Position numbers and translations under genes: made by a program. 64,000 nucleotides of DNA from Rhizobium sp. Leaf453 (GTDB lineage: Bacteria > Pseudomonadota > Alphaproteobacteria > Rhizobiales > Rhizobiaceae): the NCBI RefSeq assembly GCF_001425605.1, contig NZ_LMRG01000001.1, forward strand, positions 187,152 to 251,151. The letters run 5' to 3'. Within the stretch, counting starts at the first letter, position 1; every line of letters starts with the position of its first letter. This document shows, piece after piece, positions 47,643 through 57,385 of this stretch. The notes under the pieces were generated by a model, which had not been told where the DNA came from, searched no databases, and saw nothing but the letters and a program-made list of their open reading frames with translations.

Positions 47643-48446
47643 ATGTCAAACGAACCGAAAACCACCGTCCGCCTCGATCAGCTGCTGCTGAACATGGGGC
47701 TTGTCGCCAGCCGTTCACGCGCGCGCGACGCGATCCAGCGCGGCACCGTCACCGTCAATGGCCGCGTCGTCACCAAGGCGAGCTCGACCTTTCCCGAGGA
47801 TGTCACCATCGAGATCGACGATCCTGTCCAGCCTTATGTGTCGCGCGCGGCGCTGAAGCTGAAAGCGGGGCTTGAGCATTTCGGGCTGTCGCCTGCGGGC
47901 TTGGACTGTCTCGATATCGGTGCATCGACCGGCGGCTTCACCGAGGTGCTGCTGCACAACGATGCGGCACATGTTATCTCGATCGACGTCGGCCATGGCC
48001 AGTTCCACCCCCGCCTCGAGGCGGATCCGCGCGTCACCAATATCGAGGGCCTCAATGCTCGCGTGCTGGACGAAGACCATCTCGACGGCCGGGAGATCGG
48101 CTTCGTCGTCTCCGATGTCTCGTTCATCTCGCTGAAGCTGGCTTTGCCGCCGGCACTGGATCTGGCTGAGCCCGGCGCCCATTGCATCCTGCTCGTCAAA
48201 CCGCAGTTCGAGGCCGGCCGCGAGGCGATCAGCAAGGCGGGTCTGCTGAAGGAGCCGGAGACGGCGCCGGCAGTGGCTGCGGAGCTTGAGCGCTGGCTTG
48301 TCGAGGACATGGGTTGGGAAAGCCTCGGCCTCATCCCCTCGCCGATTTCCGGCGGCGACGGCAACGAGGAATATCTGCTCGCCGGCCGCAAGCCGATCGA
48401 TGACGACGAGGCGAACGAGGACGAGACCGGGGACGACGAAGAATGA
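47643..48446 (+). CDS. tlyA: TlyA family S4-domain rRNA methyltransferase
   Basis: A 267-residue protein. Residues 8-65 are an S4 RNA-binding domain (RLDQLLLNMGLVASRSRARDAI). The methyltransferase domain follows, with DIGASTGGFTEVLLHNDA as SAM site and VSDVSFISLKLALP. Homologues 2'-O-methylate 16S and 23S rRNA. The C-terminus ends in an acidic tail (DDDEANEDETGDDEE). Its stop overlaps the next gene's start (ATGA), so the two RNA methyltransferases are co-translated. Confidence 0.95.
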   Translation: MSNEPKTTVRLDQLLLNMGLVASRSRARDAIQRGTVTVNGRVVTKASSTFPEDVTIEIDDPVQPYVSRAALKLKAGLEHFGLSPAGLDCLDIGASTGGFTEVLLHNDAAHVISIDVGHGQFHPRLEADPRVTNIEGLNARVLDEDHLDGREIGFVVSDVSFISLKLALPPALDLAEPGAHCILLVKPQFEAGREAISKAGLLKEPETAPAVAAELERWLVEDMGWESLGLIPSPISGGDGNEEYLLAGRKPIDDDEANEDETGDDEE

Positions 48447-49693
48447 GCATGGAAACGCTCACCATCGAGCGACTTGGCCAGTCCGGCGACGGGATCGCGC
48501 GCGGACCGTTCGGTCCTGTCTACGTCTCCTTCACGCTGCCCGGCGAAACGGCGGCACTCGCGGTCAATCGCGACAAGGGCACCGTCATGTCGATGTCGGA
48601 GCTTTCGCCCGAGCGCGTGGAACCGAAGTGTCGCCACTTCGGGCCGGACGGTGAAAACGGCACCTGCGGTGGCTGCACATTGCAGCATGCCAGCGACAGC
48701 CTTTATCAGGATTTCAAGCGTCAGCTGGTGCTGGATGCGCTGAAATCCAAGGCCCTGCAAGCCGATGTCGCGCCTCTAGTGCTAGCCCATCCCGGCGAAC
48801 GCCGCCGCACCGTCTTTACCGCACGCCGCACCGAAAAGGACATTCTGCTCGGCTATAATCAGGCGGAGAGCCATCACATTGTTTCCATCTCCGAATGTCC
48901 CATCGCAAGCCCCGGCATCGTGTCGCGGCTTGCAGTCATCCGGACCATGGCCAAGGCAATAGCCGTCAGTGCCGAACCCTTCCGCATCACGGTGCTGGAA
49001 ACCCTGTCAGGCCTCGATCTTTCCTTCGAAGGCATCAAGGCGATGGAAGACAAGCAGCGGCGCACGGCAATCGATACCGTGCTGGGTCTCAAGGGCATCA
49101 CTCGCCTCAGCCTGAACGGTGAAATCCTGGTCGAACCGGTGAAGCCAGTCATCGACTTCGGCGGTGTTCCCGTCTCGCCACCGCCTGGCAGTTTCACCCA
49201 GGCGACGAAACCGGCCGAAGAGGCGATGGCGGAACTGGTGCTCGCCCATCTGGGCAAGGCCAAGCGCGTCATCGACCTGTTTGCCGGTTCGGGCACCTTT
49301 TCCCTGCGCATCGCCCGCAAGGCGAAGGTGCATGCGGTCGAGGGCGAGGACAAGGCGCTGAAGGCGCTCGATCTTGCCGCCCGCAACACGCAAGGGCTGA
49401 AGCCGGTGACGGTGGAGAAACGCGACCTGTTCCGTCGGCCGATGATGACATCCGAACTCAAGGCCTATGACGCCATCGTCTTCGATCCGCCACGCGCCGG
49501 CGCAGAAGCCCAGACCAAGGAAATGGCACGCTCCGGCGTGAAGAAGATCGTCGCGGTCTCCTGCAATCCGGTGACGCTTGTGCGTGACCTGCGTATCCTT
49601 GTCGACGCCGGCTACCGCATCACCTCGGTGACGCCGATCGACCAGTTCTTGTGGTCCAGCCATGTGGAAGTCGTGGCGACGCTGGAGAAGTAG
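48443..49693 (+). CDS. TrmA/RumA-type RNA m5U methyltransferase
   Basis: A 416-residue class I methyltransferase. The N-terminal TRAM-like segment (ERLGQSGDGIARGP) is followed by an iron-sulfur cluster motif (CRHFGPDGENGTCGGCTLQH). SAM binding is at VIDLFAGSGTFSL, and the FDPPRAG motif leads to VAVSCNPVTLVRDL with the catalytic Cys. The target is probably uridine in rRNA; which position (RlmC or RlmD like) cannot be told. It is coupled to tlyA and ends at a bidirectional terminator. Confidence 0.95.
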   Translation: MSMETLTIERLGQSGDGIARGPFGPVYVSFTLPGETAALAVNRDKGTVMSMSELSPERVEPKCRHFGPDGENGTCGGCTLQHASDSLYQDFKRQLVLDALKSKALQADVAPLVLAHPGERRRTVFTARRTEKDILLGYNQAESHHIVSISECPIASPGIVSRLAVIRTMAKAIAVSAEPFRITVLETLSGLDLSFEGIKAMEDKQRRTAIDTVLGLKGITRLSLNGEILVEPVKPVIDFGGVPVSPPPGSFTQATKPAEEAMAELVLAHLGKAKRVIDLFAGSGTFSLRIARKAKVHAVEGEDKALKALDLAARNTQGLKPVTVEKRDLFRRPMMTSELKAYDAIVFDPPRAGAEAQTKEMARSGVKKIVAVSCNPVTLVRDLRILVDAGYRITSVTPIDQFLWSSHVEVVATLEK

Positions 49694-49731
49694 CGTCGCG
49701 CTCGGTCCGAAATACCAACCTATTGAAAACG

Positions 49732-49769
49732 AAAGGCCCGGATTTTCATCCGGGCCTTTGCTGTTTTTT
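49732..49769 (+). terminator. bidirectional intrinsic terminator
   Basis: A perfect stem AAAGGCCCGGAT with its complement and a short loop is followed by TTTGCTGTTTTTT on the plus strand. On the minus strand it is followed by CTTTCGTTTTC. It serves the RNA methyltransferase gene and the convergent chemoreceptor gene. Confidence 0.9.
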
Positions 49770-49780
49770 GATGCCATCGA

Positions 49781-51883
49781 TCAGGCGGCGCGGCGGCCGT
49801 AGGACGGCTGTCTCGATGCCGAAGCAGCCTGGCTGTCACCAAGATTGAACTGCGAGAGCAGGTCGTTCAGCGCTGCCGCTTCCGAAGCGAGACCATGGCT
49901 GGCCGCCGTCTGTTCCTCGACCATGGCGGCGTTCTGCTGGGTGCCCTGATCCATTGTATTGACGGCGGTGTTGATCTCCTGCAGGCCGGTCGACTGTTCG
50001 CGGGTGGCGGTGACGATCGCGCTGATATGCTTGTTGATCTCCTGCACTTCCGAAACGATGACCTGCAGCGACTGGCCGGTTTCACCGACCAGATCGACGC
50101 CGGTCTTGACCTGGCCCGAGGACTTCGAGATCAGCGCCTTGATCTCCTTGGCGGCGTTTGCCGAGCGCTGGGCGAGTTCGCGCACTTCCTGGGCGACGAC
50201 GGCAAAACCCTTGCCGGCGTCACCGGCACGCGCGGCCTCGACACCGGCATTCAGCGCCAAGAGGTTGGTCTGGAAGGCGATGTCGTCAATGACGCCGATG
50301 ATGTTCGAGATTTCATCCGACGACTTCTCGATGCCCTGCATGGCGTTGACGGCGTTGCGAACCACTTCACCGGACTTCTCGGCACCGGCGCGGGTGCGGG
50401 CGACCAGCTGGCCGACTTCCTCGGCACGGCGGGCGCTGTCCTTGACCGTGGTGGTGATTTCCTCGAGCGCCGCTGCGGTTTCCTCAACGGACGCCGCCTG
50501 CTGTTCGGTGCGGCGAGCGAGATCGTCGGCCGCATGGCGGATTTCGCTGGCGCCGGCATCGATGGCGCGGGCATTGGTGCCGACGGCTTGAAGTGCATGG
50601 TGCAGCTTGGTGACGGAGTTGTTGAAGTCGGCGCGCAGACGGTCGAGATGCGCAACGAAGGGAATGTTGATCCGGTAGCCGAGATCGCCATCGGCCAGAC
50701 GGCCAAGACCGGTTGCCAGTGCCTCGACGGCCTGCTGGATATCGGCAGTTTCGCGTGCCTTCAGGGCTTCGCGCTCGCGGCGCTCCTGCTCCGACAGCGA
50801 ACGGCCGGACTCGGCCTCGCCTTCCAGACGAACGCGTTCGATCGCGTTGGTACGGAACACGGCGACGGCGGCGGCCATCGATCCGATCTGGTCGCGGCGT
50901 TCCTGGCCGGGGATTTCAGCCTTCAGGTCGCCGGCGGCAAGCTTTTCCATCGCCGCCGTCATATCGGTCACCGGACGAACCACAAGGCGGCTGAGCAGGG
51001 TCGCCAGAAAGACGATCATCAGGCCGACGCCGAGAAGCGTGGCGATGGTGGCGGCGATCCGGAACTGGCCGATGGCAGCGTAGGCGACATCGGCATCGAC
51101 AGCGAAACCGACATACCATTCGACCGACGGAAGGCCGGCAACGGGCACGAAGCTGACGAGCATCGGCTTGCCGTCCAGTTCGGTTTCCATGATCGACGAG
51201 CCGATCGTCGGCGTTGCGGCCGGGAAAGCGTCAGCGAGCGTCTTGGTCACCAGCTTGGCATCGGGATGAACGAGGATCTGGCCGGACTTGTTGACGAGGA
51301 AGGCGAAACCTTCGCCGCCGACATCAACGGCCTTGATCATCTCGACCAGCGTCTTCAGCGAAAAGTCGCTACCGGCGACGCCGAACAGCTTGCCGTCCTT
51401 CTTCACCGGTACGGCGGCACTGATGATCAGGTCGTTGGTGGAGGCGTCGATATAGGGCTCGGTCAGCACGTTGCCGTCGGCCTTGACGGCATCCTGGTAC
51501 CACGGGCGCTGGCGCGGATCGTAACCATCTGGCATCGGCGAGGCCGGCCACATGGTAAACTTGCCGGTCTCATCGCCGACATAGGTGGTCATGAATTCCT
51601 TGACCAGAATGTCGTTCTTCAACGCACCTTCGAGACCGGCCTGATCGGCGGCATTGCCGGCGGCGTTGGCAGCCATGGCGGTCAGGGTGACGCGGCCGTT
51701 CAGCCAGTTGGCAACGCTCTGGGCGGCCTGCTTGCCGGAGGACGAGATGTTCTCCTCGACGGCCTTGGTTGTCACGTCATGCTGCAGCGTATCGATATAG
51801 ACGGAGAAGCCGGCGAAAGCGGCAACGACGACAAGAGACGCGGCGGCAAGGATGCGCGTCATGAGATTCGATCTTTTGGACAA
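49781..51883 (-). CDS. dCache-type methyl-accepting chemotaxis protein, predicted amino-acid receptor
   Basis: A transmembrane chemoreceptor: first helix (about residues 11-31), a dCache periplasmic domain to about 255, second helix near 265-290, HAMP and signalling domains with [21 protein letters not shown]. In the distal dCache pocket all six residues of the amino-acid-binding motif are present: Arg126, Trp128 and Tyr129 (YDPRQRPWY), Tyr144 and Asp146 (EPYIDA) and Asp173 (GSDFS). The start is uncertain: a TTG at 51883 has AGGGAAG at good spacing, an ATG at 51862 lacks one, and a TTG at 51946 is also in frame. Numbering here uses 51883. Confidence 0.93.
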   Translation of the reverse strand: MSKRSNLMTRILAAASLVVVAAFAGFSVYIDTLQHDVTTKAVEENISSSGKQAAQSVANWLNGRVTLTAMAANAAGNAADQAGLEGALKNDILVKEFMTTYVGDETGKFTMWPASPMPDGYDPRQRPWYQDAVKADGNVLTEPYIDASTNDLIISAAVPVKKDGKLFGVAGSDFSLKTLVEMIKAVDVGGEGFAFLVNKSGQILVHPDAKLVTKTLADAFPAATPTIGSSIMETELDGKPMLVSFVPVAGLPSVEWYVGFAVDADVAYAAIGQFRIAATIATLLGVGLMIVFLATLLSRLVVRPVTDMTAAMEKLAAGDLKAEIPGQERRDQIGSMAAAVAVFRTNAIERVRLEGEAESGRSLSEQERREREALKARETADIQQAVEALATGLGRLADGDLGYRINIPFVAHLDRLRADFNNSVTKLHHALQAVGTNARAIDAGASEIRHAADDLARRTEQQAASVEETAAALEEITTTVKDSARRAEEVGQLVARTRAGAEKSGEVVRNAVNAMQGIEKSSDEISNIIGVIDDIAFQTNLLALNAGVEAARAGDAGKGFAVVAQEVRELAQRSANAAKEIKALISKSSGQVKTGVDLVGETGQSLQVIVSEVQEINKHISAIVTATREQSTGLQEINTAVNTMDQGTQQNAAMVEEQTAASHGLASEAAALNDLLSQFNLGDSQAASASRQPSYGRRAA

Positions 51884-52120
51884 GTCAGGCTTCCCTATTG
51901 GACCCGGCTCCTCCACCGGGCGAAAGTCGATCTGATCCGCATGCAAAACTGACGGCCGACACGATCAGTGCGGACCTGTTTTCTCAATGCGGGAATGGGG
52001 GACATGCCACTGCGGGCGGAAACAGCCCGCATCATGCGGCGTTGCAGGAAGGCAGATATTCCAGCCTGCGAATGGCCAAACCATATCGGCGCGTACTTAA
52101 GGCCGGGTTAAAATTGCATG

Positions 52121-52145
52121 GCCTGAAAAGACCGGTCTTTCAGGC
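52121..52145 (-). terminator. hairpin downstream of the esterase gene
   Basis: GCCTGAAAAGACC pairs with GGTCTTTCAGGC (one bulge), about 20 bases past the esterase stop codon. It is followed by a T run only on the plus strand and, after some bases, by ATTTT on the minus strand. Tentative terminator. Confidence 0.45.
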
Positions 52146-52164
52146 TTTTAGGAACGATTCCGGT

Positions 52165-53262
52165 CTATTCCGCAGCCGCTTTCAACGCCGAGAGTAGTCT
52201 CGGCTTCTTCAGGCCCCAAGCCGTCGCCAGATGCATCGACGAGGAGATGCCGGCATCGAGCATGAAGGGGCCGGGCGTGTCGGCCCGCGGCCGCGATGCC
52301 GGCCTCGGCTTCAGCGGCGTGCCATGCCCCATGCCCTCGATCAGGTAGAATTCCACCCGCACCTTCCCCGACGTATCCTTCCAGACTCTGCGGATGTGTC
52401 CATCGACCTCACTCTGGGTAAAGGCGGCGCTGTCCAGCCCGTGCACATCCAGCCATTGCTGCAGCAGGGCATTGGCATTGGTGAGCGAGACCGTGTGGTC
52501 CCGCGTTCCGTGCCAGATCGAGACGGCCGGGAAATCGCGCTCGACGGTGGACGCGCGACGGACCAGGTCTCCCCACTCTTTCGCCGAATGATCCGGCGCG
52601 CTCTTCATCGCGGCAAGCGCTCGATGGGCATCCCGCGCGGCGCCATAGGGCAGACCGGCAATGATGCCGCCGCCACGGAAGACATCGGGATAGGTCGCCA
52701 GCATCGCCGCCGTCATGGCGCCGCCGGCCGACAGGCCAGTGACAAACACCCGCTTGCGGTCGATCCGGTGGGCAGACACCATCTTCGCGACCATCTGGCG
52801 GATCGACATGACCTCGCCCCGATCGCGTGTGACATTGCTGGGTCGGAACCAGTTGAAGCAGAGGCTGGCATTGTTGGACCGGGTCTGCTCGGCATAGACG
52901 ACGGCAAAGCCGCGCTCACGCGCCAGCGTCGACCAGCCGCTGCCGTGATCATAACCCTCCGCCGTCTGCTGGCAGCCATGCAACACGACGACCAGTGGCG
53001 CCTTCTTCGGCAGGTCTGGCGGCACATAGCGCAGCATGCGCAAGCGCCCGGGATTGGTGCCGAATTTCGGCACCTCTTCCAACCGGCCGGTTGTCTTTGC
53101 CTTGTGGGTGACTTTTGCCCTGGTCGCGGTTGGAGACGGGGATATCGCGGATGCCGCAGCCACCGCCTTGCGCGTCACTTTGACGGCTTTCGTCAGGGTC
53201 TTCTCCCAGCGCCTCTGCCGCTTGAGCATGTCGGAAAACGAGAATTTGAACCGCGACCGCAT
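52165..53262 (-). CDS. PHB depolymerase family esterase
   Basis: A 365-residue alpha/beta hydrolase. The oxyanion segment VVVLHGCQQTAEGYDHGSGW, nucleophile Ser178 in FVTGLSAGGAMTA, the Asp in HGTRDHTVS and the His in EGMGHGTPLK form the catalytic set of the LpqC/PHB-depolymerase esterase family. The N-terminus is basic (RSRFKFSFSDMLKRQRRWEKTLTKAVK) rather than a signal peptide, so the enzyme may be intracellular. Substrate is undetermined (polyhydroxybutyrate or other esters). The ATG at 53262 is preferred to a frame start at 53313. Confidence 0.92.
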   Translation of the reverse strand: MRSRFKFSFSDMLKRQRRWEKTLTKAVKVTRKAVAAASAISPSPTATRAKVTHKAKTTGRLEEVPKFGTNPGRLRMLRYVPPDLPKKAPLVVVLHGCQQTAEGYDHGSGWSTLARERGFAVVYAEQTRSNNASLCFNWFRPSNVTRDRGEVMSIRQMVAKMVSAHRIDRKRVFVTGLSAGGAMTAAMLATYPDVFRGGGIIAGLPYGAARDAHRALAAMKSAPDHSAKEWGDLVRRASTVERDFPAVSIWHGTRDHTVSLTNANALLQQWLDVHGLDSAAFTQSEVDGHIRRVWKDTSGKVRVEFYLIEGMGHGTPLKPRPASRPRADTPGPFMLDAGISSSMHLATAWGLKKPRLLSALKAAAE

Positions 53263-53417
53263 GAAGGCCCCTTCGCTTTCCCGGCTTCCTCCCCGAAGCC
53301 GGCAGTCCTCCACGCATAGGGTTCAATATGGGGCGCGTTGGGCGGGCGGCAAGGTTAAAAGGGGTTTCAGTGGGTCAGGTAAATAAGTACGTGGCGGCTC
53401 CTTCGGAGTACGCAGCT

Positions 53418-53563
53418 CACCCCCTCTGTCACTTCGTCACATCTCCCCCTCAAGGGGGGAGATCATCCGTTTCCCTTACTTCGTCCGCGTGAGGAAGGCA
53501 CAGGGTCTGCGGCTCATCTCCCCCTTGAGGGAGAGATGTCGGCGTCGCCGACAGAGGGGGGTG
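53418..53563. repeat. RIME-like rhizobial intergenic repeat
   Basis: Two inverted copies of about 47 bases face each other across about 52 bases. The left begins CACCCCCTCTGTC and contains ATCTCCCCCTCAAGGGGGGA. The right is its complement, ending GACAGAGGGGGGTG. The CTCCCCCTCAAGGGGGGAG core is the hallmark of rhizobial intergenic mosaic elements. It lies between the esterase gene and the enoyl-CoA hydratase gene. Confidence 0.8.
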
Positions 53564-53585
53564 TTGCGGCAAACTCAGCATCCGG

Positions 53586-54338
53586 CTACCGCCGCATGAA
53601 CGCCTCAAACGCTGCCCGCGCCTCGGCGCTCTTCAGCCGAGCCGCAAAGTGGTTGGCCTCCTCGTCGATGCGCCCCAAAACGTCTGAGCGGTCGCCGCGG
53701 ATTAGGTTGCGGGCAATCCGCAGGGCTTCCGGTGGCTTCTTCGCGAGGCTGGCGGCAACTGCCAACACATCTTGCTCGATAACAGCGGCATCCGCGATCT
53801 TCCAGATCAGGCCGGCATCCCGCGCTTCCTCGGCGGTGAAGGGTTCCCCTGCTGCCAGAAGAGCGAAGGCGCGCTGGTGGCCGGCGAGACGCGGCACGAG
53901 CAGGCTGGAGGCCGCCTCCGGCACCAGTGCCAGATCGACGAACGGCGTCTTGAAGACGGAGCGAGCCGAAGCGATCGTCAGGTCGCAGTGGAGATGGATG
54001 GTGGTGCCGATGCCGATCGCCAGGCCGTCAACGCCGGAGACGACGGGCTTGGCGGCGCCGGCCAGCGCCCGCAGGAAGTCGATGACCTCCTGCCCCATAG
54101 TGCCGCCCATGGCAAAGGCCATGAAATCAGCCATGTCGTTGCCGGCAGAAAAGCAGCCGTCCGTGCCGAGAAACGCCGTGACGCGGACGGCATCATCGGT
54201 CGCGGCGACATTTATCGCATTGGCCATCTTGGCGTACATCGCCCGGGTGATGGCATTCTTCTTGGCGGGGCGATTGAAGCGGATCACCTGAACGCCGGGA
54301 TGGGCTTGCGGCCGCTCGATCAGAACGTCGTCGGTCAT
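53586..54338 (-). CDS. enoyl-CoA hydratase/isomerase family protein
   Basis: A 250-residue crotonase-superfamily enzyme. NRPAKKNAITRAMYAKMANAI opens the fold, and GCFSAGNDMADFMAFA forms the first oxyanion-hole segment. GVDGLAIGIGTTIHLHCDLTIASARSVFKTPFVDLALVPEAASSLLVPRL carries the second and the active-site region; at the catalytic positions this sequence has VPEAAS, so hydratase activity should not be assumed. The start at 54338 follows AAGGAG. It lies 19 bases after the acyl-CoA dehydrogenase gene, forming a two-gene operon for acyl-CoA oxidation. Confidence 0.92.
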   Translation of the reverse strand: MTDDVLIERPQAHPGVQVIRFNRPAKKNAITRAMYAKMANAINVAATDDAVRVTAFLGTDGCFSAGNDMADFMAFAMGGTMGQEVIDFLRALAGAAKPVVSGVDGLAIGIGTTIHLHCDLTIASARSVFKTPFVDLALVPEAASSLLVPRLAGHQRAFALLAAGEPFTAEEARDAGLIWKIADAAVIEQDVLAVAASLAKKPPEALRIARNLIRGDRSDVLGRIDEEANHFAARLKSAEARAAFEAFMRR

Positions 54339-54357
54339 GGTTTTCTCCTTGGGCAGG

Positions 54358-56139
54358 TCAGGCAAGAGCGATGCGGGCTGCGGCAAGGCTTGCCGCGCCG
54401 TTGACGATGCGGTCTTTTAGCGTCGCGGTTTCGGACAAGAGATTCTCGGCGGCAAAGCGGCACAGCGCAATGCGGGCATCGCGTCCGCCATCTCCCGCCT
54501 CTGCCAGCCCGCCCTTGGCGAGATAGACGCCGGTGAGCGCCAGACCGAACAGCCGCTGATAGGCCGTTGCGCCGGCCAGTGCCTCGGCCGATTTTCCTTC
54601 CGCAAGGCGCGCCAAAAGCCAGTCGGTCGCGGCCGAGAGGTCGGCGAGTGAGTCGTCCAGCCGTGCTCCGGTCTCGCCGAAATCGGCGAGGTTCGAAGCG
54701 GCGACCTCGGCCGCCACAGCCTTCAACTCGTCGATAAAGCCGCGCACATGGGCGCCGTCGGAGAGAGGCAGCTTGCGGGTCACCAGGTCGATCGCCTGAA
54801 TGCCGTTGGTACCCTCGTAGATCGGCGCGATGCGGGCGTCGCGGAGATAGCGGGCAGCACCCGTCTCCTCGATGAAACCCATGCCGCCATGGATTTGGAT
54901 GCCGAGCGACGCCACATCGACGCCTACATCGGTGCCGAAGGATTTTGCGATCGGGGTCAGCAGGCTGGAGCGTTCCTGCCAGTGGCGCGCATCGTCTCCC
55001 TCCGAGACATGGGCACGATCAACGGCGCGGGCGCAGGCGAAGGTGATGGCGCGGGCACCCTGCGTTACCGCCTTCATGGTCAGAAGCGAGCGGGCGATAT
55101 CGGGATGCTCGATGATCGGGCTCATGCCCGTGCCCTTCCAGCCCGGTGCCTTGCCCTGGGTGCGTTCGCGGGCATAGTTCAGCGCGTGCTGGGTCGCGGC
55201 TTCCGCCATCGCGACACCCTGCGTGCCGACGGCAAGCCGGGCGTTGTTCATCATCGTGAACATGCAGTTGAGGCCGCGGTTTTCCTCGCCGACGAGATAA
55301 CCGACCGCCCCCTTTTCATCGCCGAAGCGGCCGTCGCCATAGACCATCGTGCAGGTCGGCGAGGCATGGATCCCGAGCTTGTGCTCGATAGAATGGCAGA
55401 ACAGATCGTTACGGGCGCCGAGCGAGCCGTCTTCGTTGACGAGGAATTTCGGCACGAGGAACAGCGAGATGCCGCGCGTTCCCTCCGGCGCGCCGGACAG
55501 CCGGGCAAGCACCAGATGAACGATATTGTCGGTCATGTCGTGTTCGCCGAAGGTGATGAAGATCTTCTGGCCGAAAATCCGGTATGTGCCATCATCGCGG
55601 CGTTCGGCACGTGTCTTCAGCACACCGAGATCGGAGCCCGCATGCGGCTCCGTCAGGTTCATCGTTCCGGTCCATTCGCCGGAAATCATCTTTGCAAGGA
55701 ACACGGCTTTCAGCGCATCGGAACCGTGCTTCTCCAGGGCATCGACGGCGCCCATGGTCAGCATCGGCGCCAGCGCAAACGCCATCGAGCCGGCATTCCA
55801 AAGCTCCATCGCGGCGATGTGCAGCATGTGCGGCAGCGCCTGGCCACCGAACTCTTCCGGCGCGGTCAGGCTGTTCCAGCCGCCGGCGGCCCAATTGCGA
55901 TAGAGATCGCGCCAACCATCGGGTGTCACGACCTTGCCATCGACGAGTTTCGAGCCCTGGCGGTCGCCGATATCGGCAAGCGGCGCAATTTCCTCGGTGG
56001 CAAAACGGCCGGCTTCGCCGACGATCGCATCGACGAGATCCGCGTCGAGATCGCCGTAGATACCATCTGCGAGATCCTCGCCCAGACCTGCCACATGCTT
56101 GAGCGTGAACAGAATCTCGTCCACCGGTGCCTTGTACAT
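54358..56139 (-). CDS. acyl-CoA dehydrogenase (long form, DmdC-like)
   Basis: A 593-residue FAD enzyme oxidising acyl-CoA to enoyl-CoA. It begins MYKAPVDEILFTLKHVAGL, the characteristic start of the extended group that includes 3-methylmercaptopropionyl-CoA dehydrogenase DmdC. MNLTEPHAGSDLGVLKTRAE and KIFITFGEHDMTDN are FAD/substrate contacts, and GGMGFIEETGAARYLRDARIAPIYEGTNGIQA is the family signature. Assignment to DMSP metabolism is not justified, as many members use ordinary acyl-CoAs. It is co-transcribed with the hydratase gene. Confidence 0.93.
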   Translation of the reverse strand: MYKAPVDEILFTLKHVAGLGEDLADGIYGDLDADLVDAIVGEAGRFATEEIAPLADIGDRQGSKLVDGKVVTPDGWRDLYRNWAAGGWNSLTAPEEFGGQALPHMLHIAAMELWNAGSMAFALAPMLTMGAVDALEKHGSDALKAVFLAKMISGEWTGTMNLTEPHAGSDLGVLKTRAERRDDGTYRIFGQKIFITFGEHDMTDNIVHLVLARLSGAPEGTRGISLFLVPKFLVNEDGSLGARNDLFCHSIEHKLGIHASPTCTMVYGDGRFGDEKGAVGYLVGEENRGLNCMFTMMNNARLAVGTQGVAMAEAATQHALNYARERTQGKAPGWKGTGMSPIIEHPDIARSLLTMKAVTQGARAITFACARAVDRAHVSEGDDARHWQERSSLLTPIAKSFGTDVGVDVASLGIQIHGGMGFIEETGAARYLRDARIAPIYEGTNGIQAIDLVTRKLPLSDGAHVRGFIDELKAVAAEVAASNLADFGETGARLDDSLADLSAATDWLLARLAEGKSAEALAGATAYQRLFGLALTGVYLAKGGLAEAGDGGRDARIALCRFAAENLLSETATLKDRIVNGAASLAAARIALA

Positions 56140-56339
56140 CGTGTCTCCTCCCCGCCCCACAAGACACCTTTCGGCTTTCATCGTCCAGCGGCGGCTTTCC
56201 CGTTTGCGGAGAAATTATTGATTTTTACGTAAACGTCAATATTCGATTGCACCTTCTTGACCGCAAACCCCAAGCCGTAACAAAACTGTCATGAAAGCCG
56301 AATAAAGCGAGGATTGGCTTCCTCCCAGGACCATGCCGC

Positions 56340-57332
56340 ATGAACTTGATCTCCACTGAAATACCCGGAATCGTCTGGGCCTATCGTTTCCTGCCCGGTG
56401 AAAACCGCTGCACGCGCATCGCTACAGATTCCTCGATCGACGCGCTTCTCGAAGGCGATGGTTGGCTCTGGGTGCATCTGGCGCTTAGCGACGCCCGTAC
56501 CCCGGCCCTGATCGAGCGCATCACCACACTGCCGCCAAGCGCCCTCTCGACGCTCACCAGCCATGACACCCAGGCAGCCGTGACGATCTCCGACGACATG
56601 GTCTACGGCACGCTGGTCGATTTCGAACGGACGTTCGATGCGGAGACGAAAACGATCGGCTGGCTGCATTTCGCCGTCACCGAAAAGCTGATCATCACCA
56701 CCCGCTTGCACCCGCTGCGCAGCATCGACCGGGTAAAATCGGCCGTCGAAAAGAATGCCCGCTGCGCCCGGCCGATCGACCTGTTCGAAATGATGGTGGT
56801 AGAGTTCCAGCGCACCCTGATCAGCCTGGTGCTGGAACTGACGGAAGAACTGAACGTCATCGAGGACGACGTCTATGGCGAGGCGGGCCATAACAGCCAG
56901 CCGCGGCTTGCGCCACTCCGGCGAACCGCCGTGCGCCTGCATCGCCACCTGCGCACGCTGCTGGCACTGCTGCGCCGTGCCGGAACATCGGAAGAAGACG
57001 AGGTACCTGCCGGCTTTATCGATGTTGCCGAACGCCTGTCGGACCGGCTCGAGGCTGTCGATCGGGATGTCTTTGCCCTGCAGGAACGCGCCCGGCTTCT
57101 GCACGAGGAAATCGACAGCAAGCTGACCTCCGAAACCAATCGCCACCTCTACATCCTGTCGCTGATGACGGCATTTCTTCTTCCGCCGACGCTGGTCACC
57201 GGCTTTTTCGGCATGAACACATCCAGCCTGCCCTTTGCCGATGGCGTCCATGGAACGCTGGTTGCCGGCCTGTTCATCGTGCTTTCGATGTGGGCCGCCT
57301 GGATGATCCTGAAGCGGATCGGCATTCTCTGA
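56340..57332 (+). CDS. CorA-family divalent cation transporter
   Basis: A 330-residue transporter of the CorA/ZntB superfamily. A large cytoplasmic domain, with long helices (about 150-265), precedes two C-terminal membrane helices at about residues 270-290 and 305-325. The selectivity motif is GMN (FFGMNTSSLPF), as in CorA; ZntB members also keep this motif, so magnesium or zinc cannot be decided. It starts at an ATG at 56340. It is divergent from the acyl-CoA dehydrogenase gene. Confidence 0.92.
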   Translation: MNLISTEIPGIVWAYRFLPGENRCTRIATDSSIDALLEGDGWLWVHLALSDARTPALIERITTLPPSALSTLTSHDTQAAVTISDDMVYGTLVDFERTFDAETKTIGWLHFAVTEKLIITTRLHPLRSIDRVKSAVEKNARCARPIDLFEMMVVEFQRTLISLVLELTEELNVIEDDVYGEAGHNSQPRLAPLRRTAVRLHRHLRTLLALLRRAGTSEEDEVPAGFIDVAERLSDRLEAVDRDVFALQERARLLHEEIDSKLTSETNRHLYILSLMTAFLLPPTLVTGFFGMNTSSLPFADGVHGTLVAGLFIVLSMWAAWMILKRIGIL

Positions 57333-57339
57333 ACGGCAA

Positions 57340-57363
57340 AAGGCCGGAGAAATCTCCGGCCTT
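57340..57363. terminator. hairpin between convergent genes
   Basis: Eleven-base arms AAGGCCGGAGA / TCTCCGGCCTT with a 2-base gap lie between the ends of the CorA-family and BA14K genes and could terminate both. T runs are short. Confidence 0.6.
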
Positions 57364-57385
57364 GGAAGGATGCTGATCGAGAAGA

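Noticed and set aside
49895-51952. A 685-codon plus-strand frame opposite the dCache chemoreceptor
   Set aside because: It is entirely antisense to a well-conserved chemoreceptor gene and has no recognisable domain.
53536-54404. Plus-strand frames over the enoyl-CoA hydratase gene
   Set aside because: They mirror the crotonase-family gene and start within the RIME-like repeat; no domain evidence.
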